A stretch of 64,000 nt of DNA. Source: Paramecium sonneborni (lineage: Eukaryota; Ciliophora; Oligohymenophorea; Peniculida; Parameciidae). Location: assembly GCA_905182985.1 (NCBI GenBank), contig CAJJDN010000166.1, positions 51,584 to 115,583 of the forward strand, given 5' to 3'. A program made the translations under genes and the position numbers. Of this stretch, positions 50,700-63,794 are shown piece after piece (the stretch's first letter is position 1; each line of letters starts with the position of its first letter). Below the pieces are notes generated by a model. That model did not search any database. It was not told the DNA's origin and saw only the letters and a list, made by a program, of their open reading frames with translations.

Positions 50700-52740
50700 T
50701 GTTTTAGTCTAGATATTGCAAGTGAATTAGCCTTTTAAAAGATCAGTTGAAAATAAATAATAAATTTGGCTATGATCTAAATTGAAGATTTATGGAATAA
50801 AATATCAAAATTGAAATAAATGATTTACCATCAAGAAATCTATTTTCAACTTTTCCTAATATAATTACTTTCAACTTGCATACAATTATAGTTCAAGCTC
50901 AAATTATGCTATAAACTTTCTCATATTTAAAATAATATGATTATTAATGAAGAGTGAGAGAATCAAACTTAGATTTTATTTTAAATTTCTGAAATTTAAT
51001 TTGAGGCTTAAGACAAAATATAGGGATTTTTTTAATTTAGAAAAAAAGACTAATCAATTAGACTTAGTCTTAATGTACTAATGTAGAGCAATAATTAGTG
51101 GTTCAAAATCCAAGATTCAATACTTTTTAATAAAAGTATATTTTTTTACAAAAGCATTTTATCTTAGAGAGAAAAAAGATGAAGATAGAATAAATTCATA
51201 AGTGATAGTTATAAAATTATACATTTATTTAAAATTTTCTAATATTTTTTGTACATCTTATTTCTTAGGATCTTTAAGTATTTGTGAATATGTGTAATTT
51301 ACTAAATATAATTAAATATCCCAGTCAATTAATTAATTCAAATTTTAATATATTCTAGAAATTGACAGAATAAATAATTACTTATGTATTAATTGAAGAA
51401 ATTTAATAAATAATTAACAAGGCTCCTTTAGAAGGAATCAAAATGCTACATTTATTAAATATAATATATTAATATCGTAATAAGATAGCATATTAGATTT
51501 ATAAAAAAATAATGTAAACATATTTTTAATTTTGATGATTGCAGTTTTCAGCTCTTTTTTCATTATATTATTAATAATTATTTAGATAAATTAGATATGG
51601 ATAGAAATTAATACAACATTTAAATACTTATATAACAAGAGTGAAAATACTTAATCTTAAACTTAATAGTAGGGAAAGAGAAAATAATACAGATCAATTC
51701 ATATATTAATATTTATTTAATATACATTTTGATAATAATATATTCTCTGATTTCAGTAAATAGAATGAATAATAAGAACTTATTAAGTCATTTAAATCAA
51801 AGAGAAAGAAAAAATGATTAAGAATAGTAATTATTTATCAGAACTCTAATTTTAATTATAATCTATATTGATTTTTACTTTTTAAGGATATTTCTTATTT
51901 AATTATTTTCTAAATCAAGTTACTTGTAATAAAATTAAGTAATAGATGATACCTGAATTAAATGTTATACCTAAAATGAATTGATAGATAATTATGAGTG
52001 ATTAATAAATACTTGTGAATTGAGAGAGAATAATCCTTTTTGGAATTTACATACATAATAATATTCAATAAACCATCAGATTGACTCAGACTTGTATTAT
52101 AGGGGTTTAAATTAGTTAGAAATAATTAATTCTGAATAATATGAAACATTGAGAAAATTTTCATCATAAATTCTTATGATTTAGAGAAAAGGGAGAGAAA
52201 ACTTTAAAGTATTATGAAAAATGGAAATGGATTAATATATTAAGAGATGAGAGTAACAATAAAAGTGATTTTAAGAATATTAAGTATACAATATATTTTG
52301 TATTAAATGGGATGTAAAGAAAATATATGACTTGTTTTATGGGTATATAGAAATATAATTAATATCATAGTTGATAGAATGGGATAGTTTAGAAATAGAA
52401 GTGAAAATTAAAAAAAACTATATTTATAATTTAAAATATACAAGATAATCTAGTGTATTGTGAAGGTGTTTTTTAAATGGTAAATAAATTTGTAATAGAT
52501 TCAGATGGTTTTAAATAGTTGTTGGATGAATTGATGAATGTTTAAAATTGAGATGAAATGAAGCAGAATTAATTATTGGCGATATTCATAAAAAATGCTG
52601 ATATTTATAATTTATTTAATAGTTTGGTTTAAAGTATAAGGATAATTAGAGATAGTTAGAGAATGAAGAGGTTAATATTAATGATTGAATTGAGAATGAT
52701 TTAGATGATTGAAATATATAAATAATTTATCAGTTTTTTA
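50700..52740 (+). pseudogene. Relic of a third TmcB-like paralog
   Basis: Fragments align in order with copies 1 and 2. 50712-50731 is nearly identical to the DIASELAF coding block; 50785-50815 matches the VEDLWNKM block; about 51391-51440 reads IEEIQQIINKAPL (copy 1: EAIQQLLSKSL); about 51613-51650 reads TFKYLYNKSENT (copy 1 TIKYLFNKAENF, copy 2 TVKYLYDKSENL); further hydrophobic blocks follow around 51840-51930. Many TGA codons and frameshifts, and a large deletion between the first and second pieces. The PAS region is absent. Not functional. Confidence 0.8.
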
Positions 52741-52784
52741 GTGTATATTGAAGATTAGTGAGATATAATAATTAATAATAAAAA

Positions 52785-55700
52785 ATGGAACTTAAGTCAA
52801 ATTTAGGTTCTTCTAAATGTTCTTTAGATTCAGATAGATCGATTTTAGAGAAATTAGAGATTGAAATGAAAGGAGTGTTTTTCAGGGTTATTCAATTAAT
52901 GTTAAAAGATGAGGAATAATCAATAATTTTAACATGTATAGGAATAGTGATACAGTATATTCAAATAACATATATAATCTTTAATCGTCAGCTATGGAAG
53001 GTTTGGCAAAATGAAGTCTTAACAAAATAACTGAACAAAATCTTTGGGTATAAATGAATCATTTTAATTTAATAGGTATGTTCTGTTAACCCCTTATTTT
53101 GAAATGGTTAATTTTGAAGGATTTGTGGCTATGATGTATGTTAGTTTAGGAATGGTATTATTTGTCCTAATGTTAATATTTTTACTTAGTTACAGTATCA
53201 GTAAATCAAATTCTTCATTTAGTTGGCCAATCATGTTACTTAGATTTTTAATGTCCTTATTTTTATAAGTACTATATATGCCTATAATTGATTTACTCTT
53301 TTCCATGTTATCATGTACTGATAATCAAAATGGTCTATTAAAGCATTCACTATTTGATATAGAATGTTGGGTTAATATTCATATTGTTCACTCTATAGTG
53401 GCTATTTTTGGAATTATTATTTTCTTTGTTCTTTGTTTACTCTTTGCTTTATTATACTTTGAACCAAGATATAAACCTCATCAAGCTTCTTCTAAATAAA
53501 ATGGAATGGCTAATGCAACTTTCCTTATTTATTAATTTATTATGGTCATTTGTTATACTTTCATGAATGATAGAAATTATGATTATTTTATGATTCTTAT
53601 TATGCTCATTGGTAGTTTCATTATATTTTGGAAAATACATATTCAACAACCATTTAATAATTTATACATTTAAAAATCATGGTCTATTCTTGTTGCATTA
53701 AATTTATGGGGAGTTTTTCTAATTTGTTTTGCCAAATTTCTTGAAGGAATATTATTTCAAGGTACTATTTATGCTTGGATAGCTGGTATTCCACTAATGA
53801 TTATTGCTATTATCAAAAGTGATAAATTACATTATGATTTAATCTTATTAAATCTCAATAAAGTTTAAAATCCTAATTAAATTATTTAATTAACTAATTA
53901 TCTCCTTAAACTTCTTTATAATAGTTCACTTTATTCTCATTCATCATTACTTATTGATGGTTTCTTAGAAATGCATAAAATTACCTGTACAAGAGAAGAT
54001 TGTTATCTTAAACAAAAAAAACTTATCAACTAAAGATAACAAAAACATATCCTTAAGGAAAGTACTATTACTGAAAGAGATTCTGATCTTCTCATGATCA
54101 TGGCATAGATTTACTTTAATAATATTAAGAAATTTCCCAACGAAATTACTCTTAGAATTCGTTATGCTTTTTTTTTATTAGATAATATGAAACAAAGATA
54201 ACAAGCTATTAATGAATTTATTTAAGCTGAAACACTCAGTCCATCACTTGATAATGATTTCATTATCTTTAGATACAAGAAAATTATTGAAGAAGAAATC
54301 AATACAGTATAAAATGAATCATTTGGTAATTTAGATATTGCAAGTGAATTAGCATTTTAAAATAATATGAAATAATTTTAAAATAATATAGAAAGAGCTA
54401 CTTTAATGCATATGGATTTTTGGTCATAATTATAAGAAGAATCACCTGATTTAGGTAAAATGAATGAAATTGGATCAAAAATTAATTTAGCTATTCTTTA
54501 AGTTGAAGATTTATGGAATAAAATGTCAAAATTAACTTAAAATCTACCTAAAGCTATGAGATTATATGCTAAATTTATTATTGAAGTACTTTAAGATAAA
54601 GATTTTGGAGAAGAATTATTATCAAAATCAAAAGCACTTTAAAATCAAAATAATAAAATGAAACATATATAGGCAATTTAATTAATTAGTATTGATGATA
54701 TTGGATATGAATCTTAGCCTATATTGTTAGTTTCAGCTGCTTTTGAGAAATTTGCATAAATAACAAATTTAAATTTGGCTGCATGTAATTTATTTGGATA
54801 CAATAAATCTGAAATGATTAATAGAAAAATCAATATTTTTATGCCAAACTTATATTCTAAATTTCATGATGCTTATGTTGAAAATTTTCTTCAATCTAAC
54901 GATAATAAATATATTAACAAGGATAGATTGATATATATTAAAATGAAATCAAATTACATCATGCCTTGTTATATTTATTTAAAAATAATTTAATCGTTAG
55001 ATGAAAATGTTTAATTAGCTGCTTAGTTTAGAGTACTCAAAAGTTTTAAACCAACTTGTTATTTAATTTTAGATAATGAAGAAATAATTGATTCAATTTC
55101 ATCAACTTGTATTCCTTTGTTAAATCTTCATATTAAATAGATTTCAAATAAAAAAACCTCAATTACTGAAATCTTTCCAAATTATTCTTAATAGAAGTAG
55201 ATTTTTCTATAAAAAACAGGAGGTCAAATATTATTTAATATAGATTCTTGTTCTGTAATAAGTAATAGTTAATTGGCTTCTTAAGAATTTGATGAAGATG
55301 AGAAAAAATGTGAATTTATAAAATTTTAATGTTTTATAAATGAAGTGTTTAATGAACTTGGAGATTAAGTTGTAGGATATATAGTAAAGTTAGAATAATA
55401 AATATAGGATATGAGTATGAAATTAGATATGAATCATTAGAAGGTTCTTATAAATAATATGTAATTTAAATTTAACCCATAAAAATGTTTATATTAAGGT
55501 GATTATGTTTGTGAGACTAATTCTTAAAGAGTAGATTAAACTATTCTTTGGGATCAAAATGATTAGTCTTCTATGATTTCATCAATTTAGTAAGGAAGTG
55601 AATAGATAAAATCTTAGATTCAGAATAAATCAGAAAAATCTGATGAGATTAATATTTTAATTTAAACAAATATTAATTATGGTGAGGGAATAAAAATTGT

Positions 55701-57767
55701 AAGATTGTTTGAAAATAGAGTTTAAGAAATTGATGATAGAGATGATATAATTTCAGAAGAAGATGAACAATAAGGTAAAAGTGTTTTTTAGAGATAATAA
55801 GATATGGATAATGAATTAGATGGATAAATACAAGATTTTAATAATATTTTTAAATCAAGAAAAAATCTATCTTTGATAATTAATAATCAAGTTACTCCTT
55901 TAGAAATTAAAAAATTAAATTGGACAACTAATATAATCATACTGTCTTTAGTAGCATTGAGTTTTTCTGATTTTTTTATTAGTTTAGTTCAGAATAATGA
56001 AGTTTATTAAACAATATAATTAATTGAATACACTAATTTAAGAACAGCTGAATTACATTCTATATTATCTTCAGTATAAAATTTGTAAATGTTAAATTTG
56101 AATATTTGGTAGATGAACTCTACAGAAGATATTGATGAATTTGAAAGAAATCAAAAAAATAGACTTAATAATTCAATATAAATAGTTTCTTAATTGAATA
56201 AAAACTTAATGCTTTCAGATATATTTATTAGTGATGAATTAAATGAATTATAAAGTCAAGATGTAGTAAAGATTAAATTTGCAGATCAATATGAAACTTA
56301 TGATATAATGGAAGCTACAGAATAAATAGTTAGTAAAGCATTGAATATAAGAGATAAAGAATTATCTAAAATTGTATATGAAGATAATGATGTTTAGTTT
56401 ATAATTTATAATCTCCTTAATGATTTAGTATTATAATTGAGAAATTCAAGTAATTTATATGCTAAAGGTTTGTCAAAAAAGATTATGTAAGAAAAAGAGA
56501 AATTTCAAATAATTTTAAGCATTTCAGCAGGAACATTAGGTTTGGGATTATTGGTATTAATAATTATAACACTTTAAATAAACAAAATTTAAGAGGAGAT
56601 TCTAACATTGTTTTTAGAAATTCCAGACAAAACAGTTAAATATTTATACGATAAAAGTGAAAATTTGATATCAAATCTTTAAATAGGTGAAGATGATGAT
56701 ATTTTATCTGAATTAGAGGATTTAGAGAAGGAGGAATAAGTAGAATTGAATAGAACATTAAAGAGTAAGAGAAAAAAGAAGAAATTTAAAAATACAAATA
56801 AAGAGTAAAGAAATTATATATTTGGATTCTTTTTTATAATGGTAATTTTATAAGGTTACTTTATATTTAATTATGTTATGAGTGATATATTATTCAGTAA
56901 TATAGATTAATTAGTAGTAGAGATAAATGCTACATGTAGAGCTGAAGGTTTTTATAGATTTTCTGATAATGCATAAAGATCATTATATATCGATAGAAAT
57001 ATAACAATAGAGAATTAAGATGCATATTTGATAGTTAAATAGAATGTAGATAAATTGTATGAACTTGATTCTTCAATTCATTAATAACATTCATTGAATA
57101 TTGACATTACAAATTCTATATATGTAAATGCATTCAAAGAAATGTTTATGTTGTAACCATGTACAATTCTTTCATCTTACTTGAAAGAGTTATCTGAGAC
57201 TGATTGTAAAGATTTTGCTGATGGAGCTATTAATTAAGGAATGGCAGTAGGTATGGCAAGATATTTTGAAAATTTAAGATATATGATGACAATTTATGAT
57301 TAATTTTGGAATAATCCATAAGCCAATTTTAGTGGTATTGCTAGAGGATTTACAAAATTTAAAAATATTACATAGAATTTAGATAATGTTAGAAATAATA
57401 TACTTAATTTAAATAATTTCAATTAGTCTAAAGAAGCTAGAATAATTTAGGATGTTTATAATAGAGGTACTAAAATAATATAATTAATTTAGGGACTTTT
57501 AGATATTTATTAGAGTAATTATAAAAATCAATAAATTAAGATATTGAAGATGCAAAAACATAAAGATTGGCAATATTTATAGTATTTGAAGTTCTACTTT
57601 TCATAATTTATTTTATATTTTGGTTATCTCTAATTTGGAAGATGACTAAAGATGTATGGAGAACAAGATCAATGATAATGATGATTCCTTTAAGAGTAAT
57701 TTAAAAAATTAGATCAATAAAACAATTTGTAAAAGATTTCTTACATACTAGAGAATTAGAGAGTTGA
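52785..57767 (+). CDS. Giant multi-pass membrane protein with PAS domain, TmcB-like, copy 2
   Basis: 1,642 aa after two introns (53048-53075, 28 nt; 57467-57492, 26 nt); exon sum 4929 nt. Same architecture as copy 1: N-terminal hydrophobic segments (LILLNYRL counterpart FLLSYSISKSN, LFSMLSCTDNQNG, FGIIIFFVLCLLFALLYF), a PAS-like block (NLAACNLFGYNKSEMINRKI, NIFMPNLYSKFHDAY), then C-terminal membrane segments (ILSISAGTLGLGLLVLIIIT, LAIFIVFEVLLFIIYFIFWL). Intron 1 is at the same FG|Y position as in copy 1; the C-terminal intron (in NRG|TFR) has no counterpart in copy 1. Acidic ELEDLEKEEQ follows the third-last membrane segment in both. Confidence 0.8.
54324..54633 (+). repeat. 310-bp tract identical to 46631-46940
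   Basis: Copy 2 counterpart of the identical block; see copy 1. Confidence 0.9.
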
Positions 57768-57847
57768 TGATGTTATTAATATTTATTAAAACTTATTTAA
57801 CTAATATTGGTATGATTAATAAATGAATAATAATAATAATTATATAG

Positions 57848-58691
57848 ATGAATAATATTCATTAATATGATAGATCATTGTTAACAGTTGATATTGTAGG
57901 TGCATAACCAAAATAAAAGAGTTCTTATTTAGATAAAATCATCGCACATGATATTCGTTATAATAATCCAACTAAATTATAGTATATACAATCTTTGAAC
58001 ATTATTTAGATATACAATTCCTAAATAAGATCCTCAATATGGTCGCAGAAGATATTAACATGATTTCCATCATTTTTGTAATAGTTGTGTTCCTTAAGGA
58101 GAAAACTATTTTGATGGATCTCATAAGAAACATTACAACCTACATGAAGGTGAAATCAAATAATACAGAGCTTTAGAGAATTATTATGATTAACCAAAGT
58201 ATTATGACTTAATATTAGGAAATCTCTAAGAGGATAGAATACTCGCTACTAAAGATATAGAAGGAGCTATACCTGGAACTTATACTAGTAAAATTGTAAG
58301 AAATTAAGAGAAAGCTTAAAAATTCAGACAAGAAAGAGACTAACTAAGAGCATAAAATAATAAAGCACTTTATCTATCTTAATTGGAATCCAAAATTGAT
58401 AATCAATCTGAAATTGATAAGCAACCTTAAAGGAATAAATCATATTCTATCTAACCTACTCCTTAAAATTAAACATTTGAAAACAAAAACACTGAATTGC
58501 ATTAACCTAAATATGAATATATGAATAAACCTTTAAAACTTCCACCTATTCTAGATAGAGAAACTCCTGTCATCAATCCAATATCGAATAAATTATAATT
58601 AAGATAAAATTATAAGAATTATCTTCTAGAAGATTATGATAAAACTATATCAATCCTATAGTAAAATTAACCTATGAGATTATTTGTATGA
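57848..58691 (+). CDS. Protein with DIxGAxP motifs (271 aa)
   Basis: 271 aa after one 28-nt intron. Two copies of a DI-x-GA-x-P motif: DIVGAQPKQKSSYLDKI near the N terminus and DIEGAIPGTYTSKIVRNQEK in the middle. Between them a His/Cys-rich stretch (HDFHHFCNSCVP) and LHEGEIKQYRALENYYDQ. The C-terminal half is Gln/Pro-rich with NKPLKLPPILDRETP. This repeated motif occurs in uncharacterised alveolate proteins as far as I recall, but no function is established. The short divergence from copy 2's stop (80 bp) is typical here. Confidence 0.65.
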
Positions 58692-58811
58692 TCATATTTG
58701 TTAATTATTTAACTTCTCTCTTTACAATGTTTATTTATACTATATTATTTACACTTTTTCAATATTATTTATATACTAATACTGTTTTCATTTGTTAATT
58801 TTATAAATTTT

Positions 58812-59562
58812 ATGATCAAATAATTAGAAGATGCTCTCATTAAATTAGAAGTATATTCATTCATTAAATTAGGAAACTGCTTAAAATTGTGTCTAAGTAT
58901 TACAAAAAGAAAAGTAATATAGAATCTAAATTACTAAAGAAATTGAATAAACTTAAGAAGAATTAAAACAAATATTAAATAATGAAGAATAAATGATAAG
59001 AAATATTATTGCTGTTGAATTAGAAAAACCTGTCTAAATTGGAACCAAATTTTAAGCAAAATTAATCAAATAAATAGATGTTGCCAAATTTAAACATGTT
59101 GAAAGAACATATATGGTAGATGAATTATTAGAAACCAATACCAATTTAAGAACAGAATTACATTTATTAGAAAAATAGTTATAAAGATCTTAAGCTTAAG
59201 TTTAAGATTTTGGTAATCAATTAAGTTAAAAATAAACAGAATTTCTTGATTTGTAGATTTTATAAGCATCTAAACATAAAGAATTAAAAGAATTAATGGA
59301 AGAAGTTTAAGAAATGAAAGAATTACTTTAAAAAGTTAAAGAAATACAACACACATTAAATAAAGTCATAGGTAAAAACAATAATAACAATAATAATGAA
59401 TTTAGTAAAACAAATTCAACTGAAGAAGCATTCAAATTAACTTAGTCTAAACGTTCTGTTAATGCTAACTCTTTGAATAATGAATTTTAATAAGATAAAA
59501 ATGAAGAATTTTGGTATACATTACCTCCTACTCCACCTCTAAAATTACCCAGAATAAAATGA
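58812..59562 (+). CDS. Coiled-coil protein (242 aa)
   Basis: 242 aa after one 22-nt intron. Begins MIKQLEDALIKLEETAQNC; almost the whole length is a Gln/Glu/Lys coiled coil (QKEKQYRIQITKEIEQTQEE, LQRSQAQVQDFGNQLSQ, LKELMEEVQEMKELLQ), then a poly-Asn run (GKNNNNNNNEF) and a Pro-rich end TLPPTPPLKLPRIK. No family recognised. Stop is 23 bp from the end of the convergent VAP-like gene. Confidence 0.7.
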
Positions 59563-59585
59563 TGATTCATATAAATTATTTTTTA

Positions 59586-60365
59586 TCATTTTCCAATAAT
59601 ATATCCAATTACTAATGCAATTATTACTACAATTAATGCTTATTTTGTATTTATTCTATTCTTATCTACTTTTATTTTTTTCATATACCTGTCATTTATA
59701 AACTATTCAATTGATTTTATTCAAACTTATTTTTGAAGAATTAATATTCTTAAGACTACAAAATATTTATTTAATTCTTACCAATTTATCTAATTGCTCT
59801 TTATATTATTTCAATTACTCATCCTATTAACTCTCTTCTTTTATAGACTTAAACATTTTTGAATCAGAATGAGTTGAATTAAAAACACTTGATTCCAATA
59901 TTTTAGAATCACTATTTTATTATTATTATTGAATCTATTAATCTTATGGACTATTATCGTATTTTAACTTGCTCTTTAGTAATAATGTTTATATTGTTGA
60001 TTGATCTCTGTTTATCCAAAATGTACTCAAATCTCCTTTATATATAAAAAGTACCTTATTCATTTGAATTCTTTACACAAGCATTTATTTAGAATTTAGC
60101 ATCAAACTTTTAATTTTATTTAATTGCTTAAGTTGTAGATATTTCAATTATCATAGATTGATCACTCTCAATTACACCAACACTTGGTTTTACTTAAAAC
60201 AATTAAGGAACTGTTGTTTTTATCTAAAATCTAAAATCTAAATACTTTAAATGCAATTTATTATTGTCTTAGATTTTTTAGAGTTAATTGAGCATGACCA
60301 AGCCTATTCTCTTCTGCTACAAATTCCAATATTGCTTATGGATCAATCTCAATTATATTTTACAT
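59586..60365 (-). CDS. VAP-like tail-anchored MSP-domain protein
   Basis: About 228 aa after four introns (22, 22, 26, 23 nt). N-terminal MSP domain: IIEIDPQAILEFVAEENRL, LTLKNLRQQQIAFK then IKTTVPQLFQVKPSVGVIES, matching the VAP/MSP beta-sandwich with its VAFKVKTTAP-type core. Middle is Gln/Ser-rich with a coiled coil (QQDEQLKQYKEQLDK). C terminus is a single membrane anchor, QALIVVIIALVIGYIIG. VAPs sit in the ER membrane and recruit FFAT-motif proteins at contact sites. The second intron could be 19 or 22 nt (a one-codon difference). Confidence 0.88.
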
Positions 60366-60615
60366 TGTTTAAAAAAAATTTAGAAAAAATTTAATTATTC
60401 TTTTTCTCTAAATAAACAAGTTTATTTTATTACTTTCTTTTTGTTTAATTTATTCTAGAAACTTACTAACTTTTATTTTATAAAATATTCATTAATCATT
60501 TCTATTCAAACTAAATTATAATAATTCAATCAACAAATAATACAACATAAAATTCATTTAGATTATTGACGTTTTCATTTACTTTAAATTAAATTTCAAT
60601 CATATTATTAATATT

Positions 60616-60915
60616 ATGACTTTTGAAAATCCTAAAAAAAATACACATTCATTCTAGAAACTATTAGCATCAAATGTTAATGATTTCAAAAAAAATAATA
60701 AAACAAAGTATATATTATATAATTGCGAATAAAAACAATCCTTTTAAAATATGATGATTATAATTATTTCATATTATCTATTATTAGAAAAGAAAGAATA
60801 AGATAATATAGAAGATATTTAGAATAAAAATAAGAAGACAGAAAAACTAGAATTCAAATAACTTATGTTGCTGATATAAAATATAAGAACATGTTATCTT
60901 TAAATATAAGGTTGA
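60616..60915 (+). CDS. Hypothetical protein (99 aa)
   Basis: Open for exactly 100 codons: MTFENPKKNTHSFQKLLASN, a hydrophobic stretch MMIIIISYYLLL, then a charged helix EKKEQDNIEDIQNKNKKTEK. Another frame just downstream is also coding-like (YKVEFDHQFVIINPNTY), so the true gene may continue through an intron I cannot place. No family recognised. Confidence 0.4.
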
Positions 60916-60993
60916 ATTCGATCATCAATTCGTAATAATAAATCCTAATACGTATCATAATTAATAATAGAATAGAATAAAAATATTAATTGA

Positions 60994-61311
60994 TCAAAAT
61001 GTACGGCATTCACTTTTATTATCTTTATCTCCTTTTGTTTATTCTGATATTGCCCATTCTCCTGGACCAGCACAACTCTTTTTCTCACCTAATTTTCCAT
61101 TTGTTGTTGTTAAGTGTCTACAATTTGGATGATAGAACAGGCTCACTACTTTGGGATCTTTTTTGTTTAGAGAGTTATCTTAATATGTGATCCAAACGCT
61201 TCCAACATGTGGCTAGGAAATAGAATAACAAGAATAATCTAGATTATCTCCTACTATATTTTTCAACAGTTTAATTCCTTCTTCTTTAAGTACTTCGTAT
61301 GGCCTTTTCAT
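60994..61311 (-). CDS. Hypothetical protein (105 aa)
   Basis: Single exon, exact 106 codons. Begins MKRPYEVLKEEGIKLLKNIV, then YSCYSISQPHVGSVWITYQD, FYHPNCRHLTTTNGKLGEKK and SCAGPGEWAISEQTKGDK, ending ECRTF. Four cysteines and two histidines are spread through it; composition is globular and less AT-biased than its neighbours (it includes GGCC, GGACC codons). No family recognised. Confidence 0.65.
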
Positions 61312-61441
61312 TTTTAAATAATAGAATATTTTATAATAAGATTATTTAAAAATTTTTTTAGCTCATAAATTTATAATAATCCGTCATTATTATTAAATTT
61401 TAAATTAAATTACACTAGTATTATTTTATATTCAAATAATA

Positions 61442-62617
61442 TATTATTCAGAAATAATTAATAGTAGATTTTAAGAAATAAATTCTATTTAGAGTATTAA
61501 AAAAAGCACTTTTTAATAATTATAAAAAAAATTAGGAAGATGAGTTTTGGTATTTAATATAATAGATACACAAAATAGTAGAGAGAATAAATAGATGATA
61601 AATTTTATCATACAATTTGAAATAGCAAATAAAAAAAATCATAACCCCAATTTAGAATTACATAGTAAAATATTTGTAATTCAATATGAGTATTATATTT
61701 TGTTTGTAATGTTAGATATTTTCCAAATAGATTTCATTATTAAAATGATAATATGTTATTATGAACACATAAATCACTTGGTAATTTGGGATGTAAGCAA
61801 TTTTAATCTTCTTCCACTTAATTAATTTAAAAGATAATATTAAAATAATTGCTTATTCATTTTAAAAAAGAATTGATCAAGTTAGAATATTATTTAAATT
61901 ATTCAAATCAATTAGACTTATCATAACTAGAATTAATAAATCTCAATATATTCTGGATTCTGATGAGCATAAATTTTTATCAGTTCATTTTAGTTCTAAT
62001 TAGTGATTGATATCATTAATTAAGGTTATGTTAAGTATTTTCATAATAATTGTTGTTAAAAACCTAAAAGGAATTTTATAAATTACCATATTTATATAAA
62101 GGGAATGATTTTAAAGCTAAATATTACTTGTTTGATTGTTTAATTGTTTTGATATTTATTTAAATTTGAGGTATTATCTCAATAGAGAGATGTATAAATA
62201 ATTATATTATTTATGTAAACTAATTTTGAATGTGAGGTATATTAGTTATTACCTGCTTATTCATAAATGATAATTTTTAAGTCGTTTTCAAATAAAAGAA
62301 AATATAAATAATTAAGTTGATATGCTAAAATTCTTTAATAATTTTGATATAAATGTAGTTTTACTAATAATAAAATATAAAATTTTGAATTGTTACAATC
62401 AGTTAGAATTGCATTTGGTTATCCTATAAAAGATGAACTATAACTTCTACAGTACATTTAAACAGTTGAGATTGTTTAATTCATTTATTCTTGAATAGTG
62501 TTTTTAGTATAGTCTAATTAATATGAATTTAAAAAAGAGTTTTTAAAATTGAATTAAATTTTAGAAATATAATTTATATACTCTGAAATACTGTTGAAAG
62601 GAAATCAAAATAATTCT
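61442..62617. repeat. Left copy of a 1,176-bp perfect duplication
   Basis: Matches 62619-63794 throughout, separated by one N at 62618. Same layout as the duplication at 25215-27359. Confidence 0.9.
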
Positions 62618-62618
62618 N
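62618..62618. other. Single-N assembly gap
   Basis: One ambiguous base between two identical 1,176-bp blocks. Confidence 0.95.
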
Positions 62619-63794
62619 TATTATTCAGAAATAATTAATAGTAGATTTTAAGAAATAAATTCTATTTAGAGTATTAAAAAAAGCACTTTTTAATAATTAT
62701 AAAAAAAATTAGGAAGATGAGTTTTGGTATTTAATATAATAGATACACAAAATAGTAGAGAGAATAAATAGATGATAAATTTTATCATACAATTTGAAAT
62801 AGCAAATAAAAAAAATCATAACCCCAATTTAGAATTACATAGTAAAATATTTGTAATTCAATATGAGTATTATATTTTGTTTGTAATGTTAGATATTTTC
62901 CAAATAGATTTCATTATTAAAATGATAATATGTTATTATGAACACATAAATCACTTGGTAATTTGGGATGTAAGCAATTTTAATCTTCTTCCACTTAATT
63001 AATTTAAAAGATAATATTAAAATAATTGCTTATTCATTTTAAAAAAGAATTGATCAAGTTAGAATATTATTTAAATTATTCAAATCAATTAGACTTATCA
63101 TAACTAGAATTAATAAATCTCAATATATTCTGGATTCTGATGAGCATAAATTTTTATCAGTTCATTTTAGTTCTAATTAGTGATTGATATCATTAATTAA
63201 GGTTATGTTAAGTATTTTCATAATAATTGTTGTTAAAAACCTAAAAGGAATTTTATAAATTACCATATTTATATAAAGGGAATGATTTTAAAGCTAAATA
63301 TTACTTGTTTGATTGTTTAATTGTTTTGATATTTATTTAAATTTGAGGTATTATCTCAATAGAGAGATGTATAAATAATTATATTATTTATGTAAACTAA
63401 TTTTGAATGTGAGGTATATTAGTTATTACCTGCTTATTCATAAATGATAATTTTTAAGTCGTTTTCAAATAAAAGAAAATATAAATAATTAAGTTGATAT
63501 GCTAAAATTCTTTAATAATTTTGATATAAATGTAGTTTTACTAATAATAAAATATAAAATTTTGAATTGTTACAATCAGTTAGAATTGCATTTGGTTATC
63601 CTATAAAAGATGAACTATAACTTCTACAGTACATTTAAACAGTTGAGATTGTTTAATTCATTTATTCTTGAATAGTGTTTTTAGTATAGTCTAATTAATA
63701 TGAATTTAAAAAAGAGTTTTTAAAATTGAATTAAATTTTAGAAATATAATTTATATACTCTGAAATACTGTTGAAAGGAAATCAAAATAATTCT
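62619..63794. repeat. Right copy of the 1,176-bp perfect duplication
   Basis: Identical in length and in all lines compared to 61442-62617. Confidence 0.9.

Larger units (their letters stand above)
61312..63358. other. Low-coding region inside and around the second duplication
   Basis: On + an ORF at 61595 (93 codons in code 6) and its copy at 62772 are not convincing. On - one frame (about 62182-62597 in the left copy, 63359-63774 in the right) has a long open run with coding-like composition (SSSFIGQPNAILTDCNNSKF) and may be an exon of the edge gene; elsewhere fragments look degenerate. Confidence 0.35.

Noticed and set aside
60990..61190. Plus-strand ORF starting MYGIHFYYLY
   Set aside because: Antisense shadow of the 105-aa minus-strand gene at 60994-61311, which has the more protein-like composition.
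61595..61876. Plus-strand 93-codon ORF and its copy at 62772
   Set aside because: No family features, composition close to random AT-rich DNA, and duplicated only because it lies in the identical blocks.
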